A stretch of 64,000 nucleotides of DNA from Macrocybe gigantea (GCA_011319805.1 SJRY01000231.1:62001-126000), one strand, 5' to 3'. Shown: positions 1-11,938, counted from the first letter of the stretch. A program made the numbers and translations. Notes: a model not told the origin generated them from the sequence alone.

Positions 1-2715
1 GCGCAAGACGGTCGTTTTAAACACGCAAACGGACATTTTCATCGACAAACACGAGCTGCACTCGACATGGCCCGTCTACGCGCAGCCCGAATCGCGGCAA
101 GCCACCAACGAGGGCGTGACGCTGATTGTGGACCGCAACCAGACGTGCTACGGCCCCGGCGACACCATCTCGGTGCACGCGACGCTCAAGTCGGACAACC
201 TGCACACCGTTATCCTGCGCGGGTTCGAGTTCTCGCTCAAGGAGACGACCGTCTTCCGCCCTGGACCGTTGGCGACGAGCAAAAAGTCTGCGCCGCAGGC
301 CAAGTCCGTCGTCGTCGTCGCCGAGAGCAAGTCGGTCGTGAACACGACCGTGTTTGGCGGCACGCAGTGCTCCCGCGATCTCGTTTGCCTGCTTCCGCCG
401 GACCACACCACCACGTCGCTCAATTCGGCCAGACACATCGATATCACGTATGAGCTTCACGTCACGGCGCGGTTTGGGACTGGCCCTCCTATATCTCTCC
501 AGCTTCCTGTCATCATCTCCAACTGGCAAAGGCAAGTCGTCAACCCAGCGTTCTGGCCATTGCGGTCGCTCACGCATTTTTCTTGAAACCAGGAATGTCT
601 CCATGGAAGCGATTAGGTATCTTGATCTCCGAGCAACTGACCTTATGGTGAATTCGGGCTAATTCGTTCTTGTTTCAGGCGCATCGGCCCCGTTCCCAGC
701 CTGTCACTCTTACCTGCCCAACCGCAGGTCGGCAGTCCAAATCTCAACGCGCCAGCGCGACTCCCTTCCAACGCGACACTCCCCATCACACAATCCACCC
801 AAACGCCCCAGGTCCGCCCAGCATACAACACCGCGCCCGTCACCGGCAACGCTAGCTACGGCACCTCTCTGGGCAGGGTGGACGAGTTTGGTGGGTACAC
901 GCCGGCGACGATGATCACGGCGCAATCCACTTCGCCCAGCTCGACGCACGGTCGCTCCAACTCGCTTGCCGGTTCGCGCTCGGAAGGCGACCGCTCGACG
1001 ACGACGCGCGGGCAGATGGCAACGACACCGTCGATGCGCTTCACGGTGACGAACCTCCCTGACAGTGTCGAGAACCTGAGCAGGAACGAGAGCGTGACGC
1101 GCCCGCGCAATGGATCTGTGGCGTCGACGGCGACTGGAGGAGGAGTCACGAGGCCGTGGCCCAGTGCTACAGATGAGAAGGAGCGACTGTATAATGAGGC
1201 AAAGGCCAAGGTGGAGAGGTCACAAGGCAGGGTGGATCGTGTGGTCACTCCGGTGCGTCTCTCATGCTTTTCCTAGCCGCCAAACGAGAGTGAATCGATG
1301 ATCTATTTAATTAGCCACCTCAAGTCGCAACACCCTCAGTACCCGCGCCTCAGCCTATGAACAGACCAGGAGCCACCAGTACACCATGGCCGACTGCTGC
1401 AGATGAGAAACTGCGGCTCTTCAACGAAGCGCAAGCCGCTGTACAAAGGACGCAAGGGCTCGAACCCTATACTTCCCCACCCCACACGCAACCTACCCGA
1501 TCCTCCTCCGACTTGGAGCGATCCCGCTCAGCGGGCGCCGTGCAGTCTGGGCCGACGAACGCGCCGACTGGCGCTGCGCTCTTCCAGCAGGCCATGGCCG
1601 CGCGGAACGAAGCGCTCCAGCGACAGAAGAGCGTGCCGCAGCCGCGGACGCCCCCGCGGGACCCGCCAATGCCGCAGTACATGACTGCAGAGCAGGAAAA
1701 GGCGGCGTACAAGCGCTACGAGGAGGCCAAGCGAGCTGTGGAACGCGTGCAGTACGCCACGTATGGCAGCGGCGCCGTACCCATGGGCGACGCGCTCGAC
1801 AAGCCGCCAGACGACCTTCCACCTCCGTTCGAGCCGGCGGCAGCATCGTCCTCGCTTCCTCCCTCCGTCTTGTCGGAAAAGGAGAAACTGCGCCGCGCCT
1901 ATGAAGAGCGAGACGCCGCAGCGGCGGCGGTGGCGGCAACTGCTCAAACCGAGCCAGCTCCAACATACACGTCTCCACCCCCACCGGACCCTGCTGCTGC
2001 ATCATCTTCGATTCCCGACTCGGCGCTCGCAGAGAAGGAGCGGCTCCGGAGGAAGTACGAAGCGCAGGATGCGGCGGCGCTTGGGCGCGGCTCGCCACCG
2101 CAGCCTCCGCCGCGCAGCACGTCCGTGGGCAGCCAACGGACACAGAGACCGACGCCGGTCCCTCCTGCTGCTAGCGGAAGCAGGATTTTGTCGGCCGCAG
2201 AGGAGAAGGCGCTACTGCGGGCCAAGTATGCTGCCGAGGACGCAGCGGCGGCCCCCGCTCAGACTCCACCGCGCGTCAATGGAACAAATGCGGTGGCGCC
2301 GCCACCCGTGGCTGATCATAGCGGCACCGTCCGACCAGGCTCCAGCTCGAGCAGCTTCTACGCGCAATCCCAAGCACCGCGCCGCAGCCCTCCCTCTCCG
2401 ATAACGACAGCCACCACCGGATTAACGGCTCCCCAAGTGCCTGCCGCGTCGGACTCGTCCACGACAGCGCCTCCCCCGCTCGCGCCGCGGCCTCCTGTCG
2501 AGTACATACGAGAGACGCGAGAAGAAGACGCGCGTGTGTCGCGCCTCGTGTTGAACGGCCTGACGCCTTCGCTGAACGACGCGGAGGATGGGTACGGCGG
2601 GCGGCGGCACCTGGAGATGTCGCCGTTTACGCCGTTCTCGCCTGGTTTTGATCGCTTGGGGACCAAAGCCCCAGGCCCGCCACCGCCCCTCCCTCCAAAA
2701 CCCGCCGGAGAATGA
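1..2715 (+). CDS. Arrestin-like protein, 5' end outside window
   Basis: Three exons are seen: <1-531, 679-1252 and 1315-2715. The first encodes an arrestin C-terminal-like beta-sandwich (GPGDTISVHATLKSDN, then VILRGFEFSLKETTVF and DITYELHVTARFG). In this family such folds act as alpha-arrestin adaptors linking membrane cargo to ubiquitin ligases. The rest is a long Pro/Ser/Ala-rich tail, probably disordered, carrying six diverged copies of a charged EK-x-R-L-x-x-x-Y-E motif. Intron 1 starts with GC rather than GT (AG|GCAAGT) and restores the frame exactly; intron 2 (1253-1314) is GT-AG. The stop is TGA at 2713-2715. The arrestin assignment rests on fold-like motifs only, without a search. Confidence 0.75.
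532..678 (+). other. GC-AG intron in the arrestin-like gene
   Basis: Donor AG|GCAAGT at 531/532 and acceptor TTTCAG ending at 678. The split codon becomes AGG and the downstream Pro-rich frame continues to the next exon. The nearest GT donor (536) gives a poor consensus. Confidence 0.7.
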
Positions 2716-3260
2716 AGACAATCTTATTTGGCGTGCTAAATCTTCATCAGCAATCTTCCGGTTCTTCATATGCTATATATTTATTCATTCTCATCTCCTT
2801 TTTAACTTGCTCTCCTAATCTGTCGAATGACTTTCAGCGCCCCTGCCTTGTGCTAATGGTTGCCTTTTTTGATTTCTTTCCTTTCGGTGCACGTTGTACA
2901 TACATATCCCAATCGCTTGTTACCCGGCTTACCCACGCATCGCTCTTTCCTTTTGTTTTTTGTCTTTGTCTTTTTTTTTCTTTCCTTTCTCTTTTCGGAT
3001 TATACTACTCGTTATGTGGGCTTGTGACCATATCTCAATGTACGGTTCCGTCGCGGCAATGATACATTGCGCAGGACGTTTATCCAGGCGAAAAAATTGT
3101 ACTTGAACATGTAGCAGTTCCACTGGCGAGTGCGAGACTGCTTGAAGGTAATCCTATTTCCTAGTCATCGATTAAAGCTAAATGAGTGGAGCGTCAGAAG
3201 TGTATGTAATTCGTCATGTTGGCGTAGATAAAGTGGCAAGCATATGTGTACCGGACATAA

Positions 3261-3267
3261 TATAAAA
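3261..3267 (+). promoter_or_regulatory. TATA box of the 3352 gene
   Basis: TATAAAA lies 85 nt before the ATG at 3352, a plausible core promoter spacing for a fungal gene with a short leader. Confidence 0.45.
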
Positions 3268-3351
3268 CTGCAAAGGTAGTCAGATCTGTTTCAAACTATC
3301 TTCTATAATCAACCAGGGTCCAACGTTTGACGTTCTACATCTGCTTTCATC

Positions 3352-4151
3352 ATGCAGTCGACTCGAAGCCGAGCGCGCCAACCTCAAGCTCTTAATGAAA
3401 CAGAGAACGCCTATGCGCTTCGGCTGTCTGACTATGGGATCAAGGTTGAGCAATGTGGCTACCAGATCAGGCAGGTTGCCCCGAAACGCAGGGATGCCGA
3501 CAGAGCATATGACGCCGCTCATGCAGAATATGACAGTAACCAAGACCTATATCCTGTCATGCACCCCTTCCCACCATCGGATCTTCTGAGTATACAGACC
3601 TGTGGCGAAAAATCGATAGGATACTCGCGCGAAACGCCAACAGTGCCAAGGAGTACGTTTGTAACCACCTTCGTTTCGTTTCACTCAATCGGATTTTCAA
3701 TTATATATTATAGCTTGTATATCCAGTATATCACTGGGTCATTTGCCATGTCTTTGATCGCTTCATATGAGCTACGGGGGCATCCCCATCAGCTTCAAAT
3801 CATGAATGTAGCATCGGCTCGAACGTGAGTGTCAACTTCGACTTTCGTTCTCTTGTTAATTCGACGTTAAGATGGGAGCTCATGCCACGGGAGGACGGTG
3901 ACACTGATGATTCAGATGAGGAAGTTGCTGCCAGTGGTTTGAAGGCTACCGATCTTGTTGGTCGAAAAATCCGTTGTGAAGGGCGGCACGGTCGCGAGCT
4001 GGAATTTATCATCGTTGACTACGGCACTAGTCTTTACAAAGGTCCCTGGGTGAAATATCTTCCTAGGCATGGTAAAGAGGGTGAAGATGAGGTCACTGTG
4101 GCGGCAGATGAAATGGAAGCCATGTTGAAGAATGCAGAGGTTCTGTCTTGA
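3352..4151 (+). CDS. Hypothetical protein, about 219 aa, two exons
   Basis: Exon 1 is 3352-3652 and exon 2 is 3793-4151. The intron has donor GTACGT at 3653 and acceptor CAG at 3790-3792, and the phases match (one base plus two). The start ATG follows a TATA box by 85 nt. The C-terminal half has an acidic stretch (DGDTDDSDEEV) followed by a compact mixed segment (DLVGRKIRCEGR, then FIIVDYGTSLYKGPWVKYLP). I do not recognise the family. No signal peptide or membrane segment is seen. The intron is inferred from phase and could be wrong; the C-terminal reading frame is the firmer part. Confidence 0.5.
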
Positions 4152-5286
4152 GATAGCGCCACGTTGTCATCTGCTTTAATTGCTCTGTATTCATACGTAT
4201 TAGTGCTGGGCAGTTTCACTCCTATAGACGTGATAGCGCCTTCTTGATTGGTTTCAGTTATTCCTCGATGTCTATTTGAACCCATGATAATCTTCAGTTT
4301 TTGTCCAACCGTATGACATGCCATTTTCGCAATCATACTTCTAGTCCAAATCTGACCAGCGGGTTAGCTCGGAGGCTTGATATTCAACCTCATGTTCCGC
4401 AGATTCAATGGCAAATTTGAGCATTTGAGCAAGCATTCATTTGCCTTGGTTGCGTTTTCACTCGGTGTCAGTATCTTCGGTTATGCACTGCTTCATGTGC
4501 AGAACAGACCAATATTACAAACGATTAAACATGGCGAGAGAGACTTGCATCAACAGACATTTATCGAAGCAGTATTCCTCAATTATGGATACTAAAAACG
4601 CCACAAGATACGCCCTCCATCCGACCTAAACCGATTTGATAAAAATATGTCATACCCATTATATACTCGTACAATGGCAGATAAGATTACCAGCGAGGTC
4701 AATGACACGGTGTTGTAAGTAATCGACAGCAAAGGCGAGAAATGAGAGGAAAAAAAAAAAAAAAAAAGAAAACTTAAAAAAAAAACTAGAAACAAAAAAA
4801 GCATAAAGGCACTTGGGGAACGGTGACAGATGAGGTGTGAGGTGAGTGTGTATGAACTGCAAGTACGTGTGGCGGTCGTTCGGTGTGCGGCCGGAGAGGG
4901 AAAAGGATAGAGCAGGGGTGCGTTGGGGGCGAGGAAGAATACAAACAGAGCTGGATAAGCATGAAGTGGGCGATGGTGGGAAGGAGATTTGGTAGTACAA
5001 GATTGTCGTAGGATTTTTACTTGGCGGGTTCTTGGTCTAACGATATATCAGTCGGCGTACGTTCTCTGTCAAAAGAAAAAAAGGGAGAAAAAAAGAAAGA
5101 TTCAAGCGGAACAGTAGGGTGAGATGAGCCAACGGAAAGGAAAAGAAAATAAAGACATCAGAATACCATGAGCAGCAAGGGAAAAAACAAAAATAAGTGA
5201 GAGGAATCTATATGCATCTCATTTCATCGTCTTGACCTTGCATTTTTGCATTTTTTTTCCTATCATCCAAGCGCCGACCATGATCC
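4152..5286. other. Intergenic, 3' flanks of two genes
   Basis: Lies between the stop of the + strand hypothetical gene and the stop of the - strand HSF1. It holds A-rich tracts at about 4749-4800 and 5070-5200, which on the HSF1 strand are T-rich. I see no supported gene; the short open frames have no domain or splice support. Confidence 0.5.
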
Positions 5287-7770
5287 TCACTTGTCCCGTC
5301 TCCGCTTCGACTTGGTCCCCGTCGCAGCGACAGAAGACGACGACAAAGACGGAGGCGCAGCACCGCCCGCCATAGCTGCGACCGACGACGTCACAGGCGT
5401 CACCCCCGCCGAAACCGGCAACGGAACCGCAGAACCCATATCGATCCCGAGTCCGCGCACCTCCAGATCCGACACGTCCGACTTGCGCTTCGTCCCCGCC
5501 GCCGCCTTCGTGCTTCCATTTGCTGCTGGTGCAGGTAGGGAACTGTGCAGCTGCTGTGGCTGCAGCGTCAGCGTCCTCACGCGCGCGATGGGCGAGTCAG
5601 GTCCGTCCGACGGTAGCAGCGCCGGCGTTTCTGCGGGCACGGTCGTGCGTATGCTCGCGGAAGAATGTGCAAGTGCAGGTGCTGAAGGAATAGGTGGAGG
5701 CGGTGGCACCTCATCGAGAAACGCGGCAGACGACGGGTCCTGAAAGTCTGCGACGTTATTGGAGAACGTGTTGAGGAACGAGTCAAAATCAAAATCCTGC
5801 ACCGGTGCCTCCGTCTCCGCCTCTGCCGCAACCGTGGCCCCTGACGGCGATGACGATACGGACATGGATGTGGATCCCATGCCCGTGATGCCCGACGCGG
5901 ACGCGGAGGGCGGCTGTATCTGTGCGCGTAGTGGATTGGGCTGTGGTTGCTGCTGAGGCTGTTGTGTGGCATCTGACGGGTCCGGCAGGACGCTGGCCAT
6001 GTCCGCATCCTCGTCCTGTCCGTGATCCGAGGCCGTCTCGAGGAGGTGCGGGTCGAGCCCCAAATTCTGAATGAACGAACTGATGCTCGTATTCAGCGCA
6101 TTGACATCCTTGTCAATGTCCTCTGCAGCTTTCCATTCCCGGTCCATCTTCTCGAACGTCTCCGCCGCGTGCGGGCCCCCGTCGAACGAGATGAGGCCCT
6201 CGGTAGGAGGCGGCTGCGTCGCTGGTAGGGTTGGTGGAGGGGGGAGCTAGGTGCGGGTCCCGGGCTCGGCGCGGAGGAGAGCATAGAAAGGTACTGCGAA
6301 AAGTCGAACGGAGGCTGGTAAGATGTGAGCTGCGATGAGGGATCCGCGGCGGCGCTGGCACCGCTGGGCGAGATAGAATCGATGGGCTGCGACGCGAGAG
6401 AAGTTAGGAGCTGCTGGATCTGCGCGTTCGAGAGCTGGCTGAGGATGCTCTGGATACTGATGTTGGACGCGTCCGCGAGCCCCCGAGTGGGCGTCACGGC
6501 GCGGTGGTGATTGGTGCTGTTGATGATAGGCGAAGGGATGGATGCGGGTTGGGCGACAGGGTGGTCAGGGTAGGGGCTGAAGGTGGATGTTTGGGATGTT
6601 GCGGACGGTGAGGTGGATTGAGCATAGCTGCCAAGGTAGGATGGCTCAGTGGACGTGCTCTCGGATGGAGTAGGAGAAGGAGCAGATTGTGGTGTCTCTA
6701 TTGTAGGATATAATTTTCAACGAAGGGTCATCAATCAAGGCTGCACATGAGGATCGAGGCAAGGGAAGCGAACCTTGTGATATTATGGAACTATCTGCAG
6801 GTTTGATTCCGCTGACATTGTCGCCCTCCACGACGCCGACCTTGGCGACCCTGCCATCTTCAATCATCAGTCGTGTGTTTCTGCGGGGAACCACAGCATG
6901 GGCAGGTAAGGAATCAACGATATCCTCTTTATGGTGCTGATTAGTGCGATTACCAAAGACGCCCGCGAGGAACTTGACGATGCGGTTGATCGTATCCTGC
7001 TGCTTCTGGTGCTTGGCGCGCGCCTCCATCGCGTCCTGCCACAAGAGCTGATTAGAGCGCTTGAGCTCGTTCAGCTCGGCCGATATCGTCGTCTGATGGC
7101 GCTTGATGGCAGCAATGCCGCTCACAATCGACTGGATGTCGAGCAGCTGGTTCGAGGACAAGTTCGACGGCAGCGCGCCGCCTGCACCGACGCCCGAACC
7201 AGGATCCCGACCGTCGAGGGCGACGTCCTCGCCCGTCTGAGACTGCTTCTTGCGCTGGATGAGGTAAAGGAGGTCAGGCTGGCCGCGATGAAAGTTTGCG
7301 TGCGCAAAGTTCCAAAACTCCGTGTCGGTATCGCTCCTCAACACGCCCTGCTGCAGATGGGGTATTTTGTGGAATCCGTACATGTTCAGCTGGCGCACGA
7401 AGGAGCTGAAATTCTGGTGCTTGAACCACCGCCCCAGGACTTCGCGAGCGAACCGTTCATGGTCTAGGACTTGAGTCGACAACGAGCGAGGCGCTTCGGT
7501 AAGGGTTATGCTTGTGACGATGAAGAGACTGAGACGTACCAAAAAACGAATCCCCGGCCTCCGACCAGCGAATGAGGTCGTGGTTATTGGGGTCATTGAC
7601 CATCCTAACACAGTGCGTCAGTGCTTCGCGAAGGGTATAACCTGTACGACAGCGCGGGCTCACTCGTATAGTTTTTGGAGAAAAGCAGGAACAACCTGCC
7701 TCGTAGGCCTCTGTAGATGGCTTATAGGCGTTCTATGCCTTGCCAGAGTCATTTGTTGACCGGTGGCCAT
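5287..7770 (-). CDS. HSF1: Heat shock transcription factor (HSF1 type)
   Basis: Exons (- strand): 7770-7664, 7604-7540, 7469-6774 and 6697-5287. The N-terminus is a complete HSF DNA-binding domain: VPAFLQKLYE, NDPNNHDLIRWSE, GRWFKHQNFSSFVRQLNMYG and the C-terminal wing up to LLYLIQRKK. It binds nGAAn heat shock elements in the nucleus. A heptad coiled-coil region follows (ISAELNELKRSNQLLWQDA), then Ser/Pro-rich activation sequence with a conserved DREWKAAEDIDKDV block and a basic end KSKRRR. All three introns are GT-AG with matching phase. In exon 4 the frame changes at the G6 run 6239-6244; one added base gives a continuous Pro-rich frame into LISFDGGPHA, so an under-call is likely. The start ATG gives a short leader before the domain. 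Confidence 0.9.
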
Positions 7771-8107
7771 GGCAGACGGCGAAGGAGAGACTCTGCTTGA
7801 TGGCTTTGCCGTCATTACTTATCTCATCTTTAAGGCCGTTGCCAAATATGCACAAATAGTCTCGTTCAATGCTTTTTTAAACAAATACTTAGGTCGGTCT
7901 AGACTGACCACCGAGGAACTGGAGTCCTGATGTCATGAGAGCATGACCTGTAGAGTCCAGACTTCTGGGGCATCTTGGCGTCTTTGATGTTTATTCGCCT
8001 AGACGGCTCGAGCTTTGAAAACGGATGCAATACATTTCATCATTTCAATCTATTCTTCGATTATACATCAGGAAGGAACCGCCAATGTCAGACTGGCGTG
8101 CATCTCT

Positions 8108-8344
8108 TCAGTAAAACTTGACGACATTCGCGTCGTCGCCGTCAGATGTGCAGCAGGTCCAGCACTCTCCCATTTGAACGGACTCCATCCCACGGGGGCA
8201 TTCGGGCTCTCTAGGGAAGCACGCCATCCAGCAAGCCCTGGACACGAGGTTGAGTTCCACTTGGACTTTCTTTGCGCTTGGGCGCGCGGCGACCAGCTGG
8301 TTCAAGGCGGCGGCGACGACAATCAGAGCTGTAAAGTGCTTCAT
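8108..8344 (-). CDS. Small secreted cysteine-rich protein, 78 aa
   Basis: A single open frame from ATG at 8344 to TGA at 8108. Residues 1-20 look like a signal peptide (MKHFTALIVVAAALNQLVAA). The mature part has six cysteines arranged C-x3-C-x6-C then C-x2-CC, with a short acidic tail. Size and cysteine spacing resemble fungal small secreted proteins or effector-like proteins, a descriptive class rather than a family. A CAG acceptor lies just before the ATG, so a 5' UTR intron is possible. No homologue is recognised. Confidence 0.55.
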   Translation of the reverse strand: MKHFTALIVVAAALNQLVAARPSAKKVQVELNLVSRACWMACFPREPECPRGMESVQMGECWTCCTSDGDDANVVKFY

Positions 8345-9091
8345 CTCTGCTGGGAATGGACGCGCGAGAAGTCAGGATGTCCCTTGACTTGTTGCAAATC
8401 GAACGTCTTACCGACGATGTACTTGGTTTGTGCGACTGTAGATGTGTCTTTGACGAGTTTGGGGGCGGCGCTGTTGATTGTTTAGAGTCGAGGATCAAAG
8501 GACTGGAGCTTTTGGAAGCGTTCTACTCACCAACTCTCAAGGGCGGAGATTGACTGGCGTCCTCGACCTCTACAGAACATCCTCTTATATCCCTCACAGC
8601 AAAGAGTCGGGCAGAAGCTCATCTTCTAGACGTTGAAGGAAAAAACACTAAGAACGAACATTCACCTAGTCATATTCCCTGATACGTCGCGCTCGCAATC
8701 TTAGGTTGACGTCCCGCCAAGCTCCAACACGATCACAGCTCAAGCAAAGTGCGCGATCCGGAGAAAATTGATCCGGACGTACCCAAAAATCCAAAAAACT
8801 GGTTTCACAAACCAGCGCTACATAGTATGCTGAATACTCTGTAGCCGATATACACCTCATGTGAACGTTCAGTTACAGCAAATGTTCGATCGCCCTTTAC
8901 AACCAAGTCGAGTCGATGAATACGAAGGGGGAAAGCGGCAGGCATTAAGCGTCTGCGAGAGATGGAGCAGGTGTTCTATCCAAGTTTGCCCGTTGCCAGC
9001 CAATATCAATATCCTGTCACGTCAGGTCTCTCTCTTCTTAAGAGCTCGATCGAGAATCGGCATGCGCCGATCCGTTCGCGGTTTGCCTACT

Positions 9092-11127
9092 TCATTCGCA
9101 ATGCCAATTCTCTTCCCGGCCTGCGGAAGTTTCTATCACCCCGCATCTGCATGCCATATGATTGCACCCTTCCGTCTTCTCGATCCACACACGACAAGAA
9201 GGACATTTCTTCACTCCTAGACCTGCCGCCCATTCGTCATTCAATCTCTCCTGTTCCTCCGGATCTCTGTATATTCGCATTTCGTCGCATGTCATGCCTT
9301 CATGTGCCTCCTCGTGACAGTTGGCACAAACCTCCACAAAACAAGATGGGCATTTCAGAGCCACGTCTTTCGCACATCTATAGATCTGCGAACAATCCGG
9401 GGTAGGGCAGTATCTGAAGTCGTTCGGGTGTTTGTCGAGATAGTCGGAGAAGGCGACTTGGACGAGGCGGTCAAACTGCTGTGGAGAAAGGAATCGTTGT
9501 ATGATGGGGATGGCGATTGGGGTTTTGCAGGTATCTTCGTTCCCCATGCAAGCCAAGGGAAAATTCTTCGTCTCGATGGCCGAAACGATGTAATGACGGA
9601 TGCAACTGAAGCAGTAGACGTGCCCGCATCCGAGCTGGACTGGATTCGAGACGCCCGAATAGCATATAGCACACGAATCGCCAGTCTCCGAGCGCTCGGC
9701 AATGGCAGCATTCGCATTAGACTCGTTCAGCAACGAAGCAAGCGCACTCCTCGCCTCTTCCGTTCCCCGAATCGTGATGGTGGATGGGATCGTAGTCAGA
9801 TCCACCATGATGGCATCCTCACCGAGAATTTCATGCAACGCTGTCAACCCCTTTTGCATGAAGTAGGTGACCATGTGTCTTTTCAGTTGCACTGTGAACT
9901 CGGTGTGCGAAAGGCACTCGATCTCTGCATTGATTCGCTTGTGTGCCTCATCCTTTGAAGCTTGCCAACTGTAGAGCCTCAGTGTCCTCATCCTCCAATA
10001 AATTTTGATGAACATCCCCGTGTCTGTTCCAACTTTGTCCAGAAATGCTCGGCCACCGGAAGAACCGAAAAACCGGTGCCAATATGCAGGTCCTAAAGAC
10101 TGACCAGCCATCAACGTTTCGACCTTGACTTTGAGCAGACCGACGGCCTTTTTGTTGTCGTCCGATATGTGTAAAACCGCCCTCTGATCGCCTTTGACTC
10201 GAATCTGTACGCGAGCGCCATCCAGAGCGGCCAACTCATCCCAGATCCGTTTCTCCGCTCTGTACTGTCGAATCGGCATTGAAGTGGTGAACTGGACAGG
10301 GTCCGGCAAGGACAACCAGAACTTGGAAAAATGAGGACGGAGCTTCTTCCCTTCGAGGGAAGCGCGCGCACGATTGGCGTGCTCCCAGCTCTCAAAGGTC
10401 ACCCGAATGGTTGTTTTGCTGTCTGCTTCGCTGGTCGGGGAAACCTCAAAAGATCGCATGTTGCGACTCTCGGGTATGCTTTGGAGGTGAACACGCAACG
10501 CGGCTATCACGTCGTCGCGATGATATGTGGGCGACTTTAACAACTTGACGGAGGTCGTCCCAGCAAAGCCCGCGACATCTTCCGGTGAAGTGTCAAGAAG
10601 CAAATCCATGATAACGATTGATGAGGCACAGTAGCCGGACGGCCGGCGCTTAGGGCACTCGTTCATTTTGACGACGACCTTGCGATTCCTAAAGAGCCAA
10701 TCCTTCAATTCGATCACTTTTCTCTGCGCTTCCTCCATAGAAGCGTACGTCGCTACCATCCTAATCGAAGAACTGGGCCATGTTATGCTCAGCACTCGGG
10801 AATTCTCAGCGGTCGACTCTCCCATCGCGTCACTAGCATTATTGTCCTTGATGAGGGACGTCAACCTCTGACCCCTGAACTGTATCCCATTCAGAGCATT
10901 GGAGAACGCCTGCGCAGACTGTGCCCTGAGGAGGATCATGGCTTCGAGCAGCTTGGTGCCCTGGGAGGTCTCATGGTCCACGACAACTTGGGTAATGCAG
11001 AAGTCTCCAGAGTCGAGGCCTTGTTGTAACAACAATGCTTGGATATCAGAATGTGTCGCACCTGCGGGGATACCTTTCACAATGACGAGGCAGGACTCGA
11101 AGCCGCTAGTGATGGCGGTGAACTACA
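9092..11127 (-). pseudogene. Truncated duplicate of the CCCH-RBR E3 ligase
   Basis: An open frame of more than 660 codons without a stop, homologous to the middle and RBR part of the gene at 16639-19951. Homology runs from about 11108 (SGFESC...VKGIP) to about 9136, where it stops abruptly inside RING2 just after the HMACRCG motif and is followed by 15 unrelated residues. It keeps RING1 (CAICYSG...CGHVYCFSCIRHY), the IBR, and the RING2 segment with the cysteine of GCNHM that is catalytic in RBR ligases. It lacks the last zinc ligands of RING2, the C-terminal coiled coil and the N-terminal CCCH fingers. No in-frame ATG precedes the homologous region; a stop lies just upstream. Probably a partial duplication, although the long open frame could mean it is transcribed. 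Confidence 0.7.
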
Positions 11128-11159
11128 TAACACGTGATGGCGGTGAACTATATAAGACA
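11110..11159 (+). repeat. Two tandem 25-nt repeats with TATA box
   Basis: The unit GTGATGGCGGTGAACTAYAT (first 20 of 25 nt) occurs at 11110-11134 and 11135-11159 with one or two differences. The second copy contains the TATATAAG at 11150-11157 in front of the 11270 gene, where the first copy reads CTACATAA. The repeat begins exactly where homology of the RBR duplicate ends. Confidence 0.7.
11150..11157 (+). promoter_or_regulatory. TATA box of the 11270 gene
   Basis: TATATAAG 113 nt before the ATG at 11270, inside the second 25-nt tandem repeat. Confidence 0.4.
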
Positions 11160-11269
11160 CGAGGCAAATTCCCGTTTCTGTTCCACTGTTTGTTCAACTC
11201 GTTCGTGTATGTACAACAGCTGATCCCCTCTCTTGGCACAAAAATCGCGTCACGATCATTCAGTCTGCC

Positions 11270-11578
11270 ATGTGGCCTGCTCGATACATCAAAGGTTACG
11301 AAATTAGACGTGACAAGTTGGCTGACCGGTTCGGTGCTCGCAAGGTCGACGCTATTATCGACATGATCGTTGACGATCACCTTGATCGGAATGCTTACAA
11401 GTATCTGGCTTGCGGAAACCGACCTAACCATGAAATCACTCGTCCTTTGGTGATCGTGCTTGACCATGACGACGACCCCGAGGCGTTGAAAAATCGGCCG
11501 CTTGTCAAAATAGACCCAAGCATCGCGAAAGTGCAAAGTATTCTCGAGGGGCCGAATGTATGGGAAAGAGTAGTTTGA
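11270..11578 (+). CDS. Hypothetical protein, 102 aa
   Basis: A single exon from ATG at 11270 to TGA at 11576-11578. The sequence is charged, starting MWPARYIKGYEIRRDKLADR, with an Asp-rich middle (VLDHDDDPEALKNRP). No signal peptide, membrane segment or known domain is seen. A TATA-like box precedes it. The stop lies 100 nt before the left end of the pogo transposon, so its 3' UTR may have been altered by that insertion. The family is not recognised. Confidence 0.45.
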   Translation: MWPARYIKGYEIRRDKLADRFGARKVDAIIDMIVDDHLDRNAYKYLACGNRPNHEITRPLVIVLDHDDDPEALKNRPLVKIDPSIAKVQSILEGPNVWERVV

Positions 11579-11678
11579 TGATGGAGCTGGAAATGTAGCA
11601 AGTCGAATTTTATCTGACTTTCTGCCAGGTGACAGACTTACCCGCCGTTCAGGTTTTTTCCTTCATTTTTCTTACATA

Positions 11679-11707
11679 CAGTTGATTATCTCATAATGCA
11701 TAACGTC
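11679..11707 (+). repeat. Left terminal inverted repeat of the pogo element
   Basis: Starts CAGTTGATTATCTCATAATG directly after a TA dinucleotide. It matches the reverse complement of 14248-14276 with one mismatch. Confidence 0.9.
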
Positions 11708-11711
11708 ATCA

Positions 11712-11732
11712 TGCATAAATCTCATAATGCAT
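11712..11732 (+). repeat. Subterminal direct repeat, left copy
   Basis: A 21-nt sequence starting TGCATAAATCTCATAATGCA is repeated exactly, in the same orientation, at 14209-14229. Several further ATAATGCAT words lie between 11696 and 11832. These may be transposase binding sites. Confidence 0.75.
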
Positions 11733-11938
11733 GGCTTTTGGGCGGGAACCAGCTTGGGCAGCAGGGAAATGTGTGCATAATGCATAACGCATAATGCATA
11801 GGTCTGATGATCATTTTATGCATTATGAGATCACTATGATATATGTATAGGGCATGCTGGCAACCGTGGATAGGGGGCAAAATTTGTTGGAAAAAAAAAT
11901 GCCAAGAGATAACTTCGCCCACAGCCCTCCTCACCGCC

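Noticed and set aside
1493..2143. Long antisense open frames under the arrestin-like tail
   Set aside because: Shadows of GC-rich, Pro/Ala-rich coding sequence on the other strand.
6250..6300. A 48-nt intron in HSF1 exon 4 to explain the frame change
   Set aside because: Donor and acceptor exist but the length is divisible by three, so it does not change frame. A missing base in the G6 run solves it.
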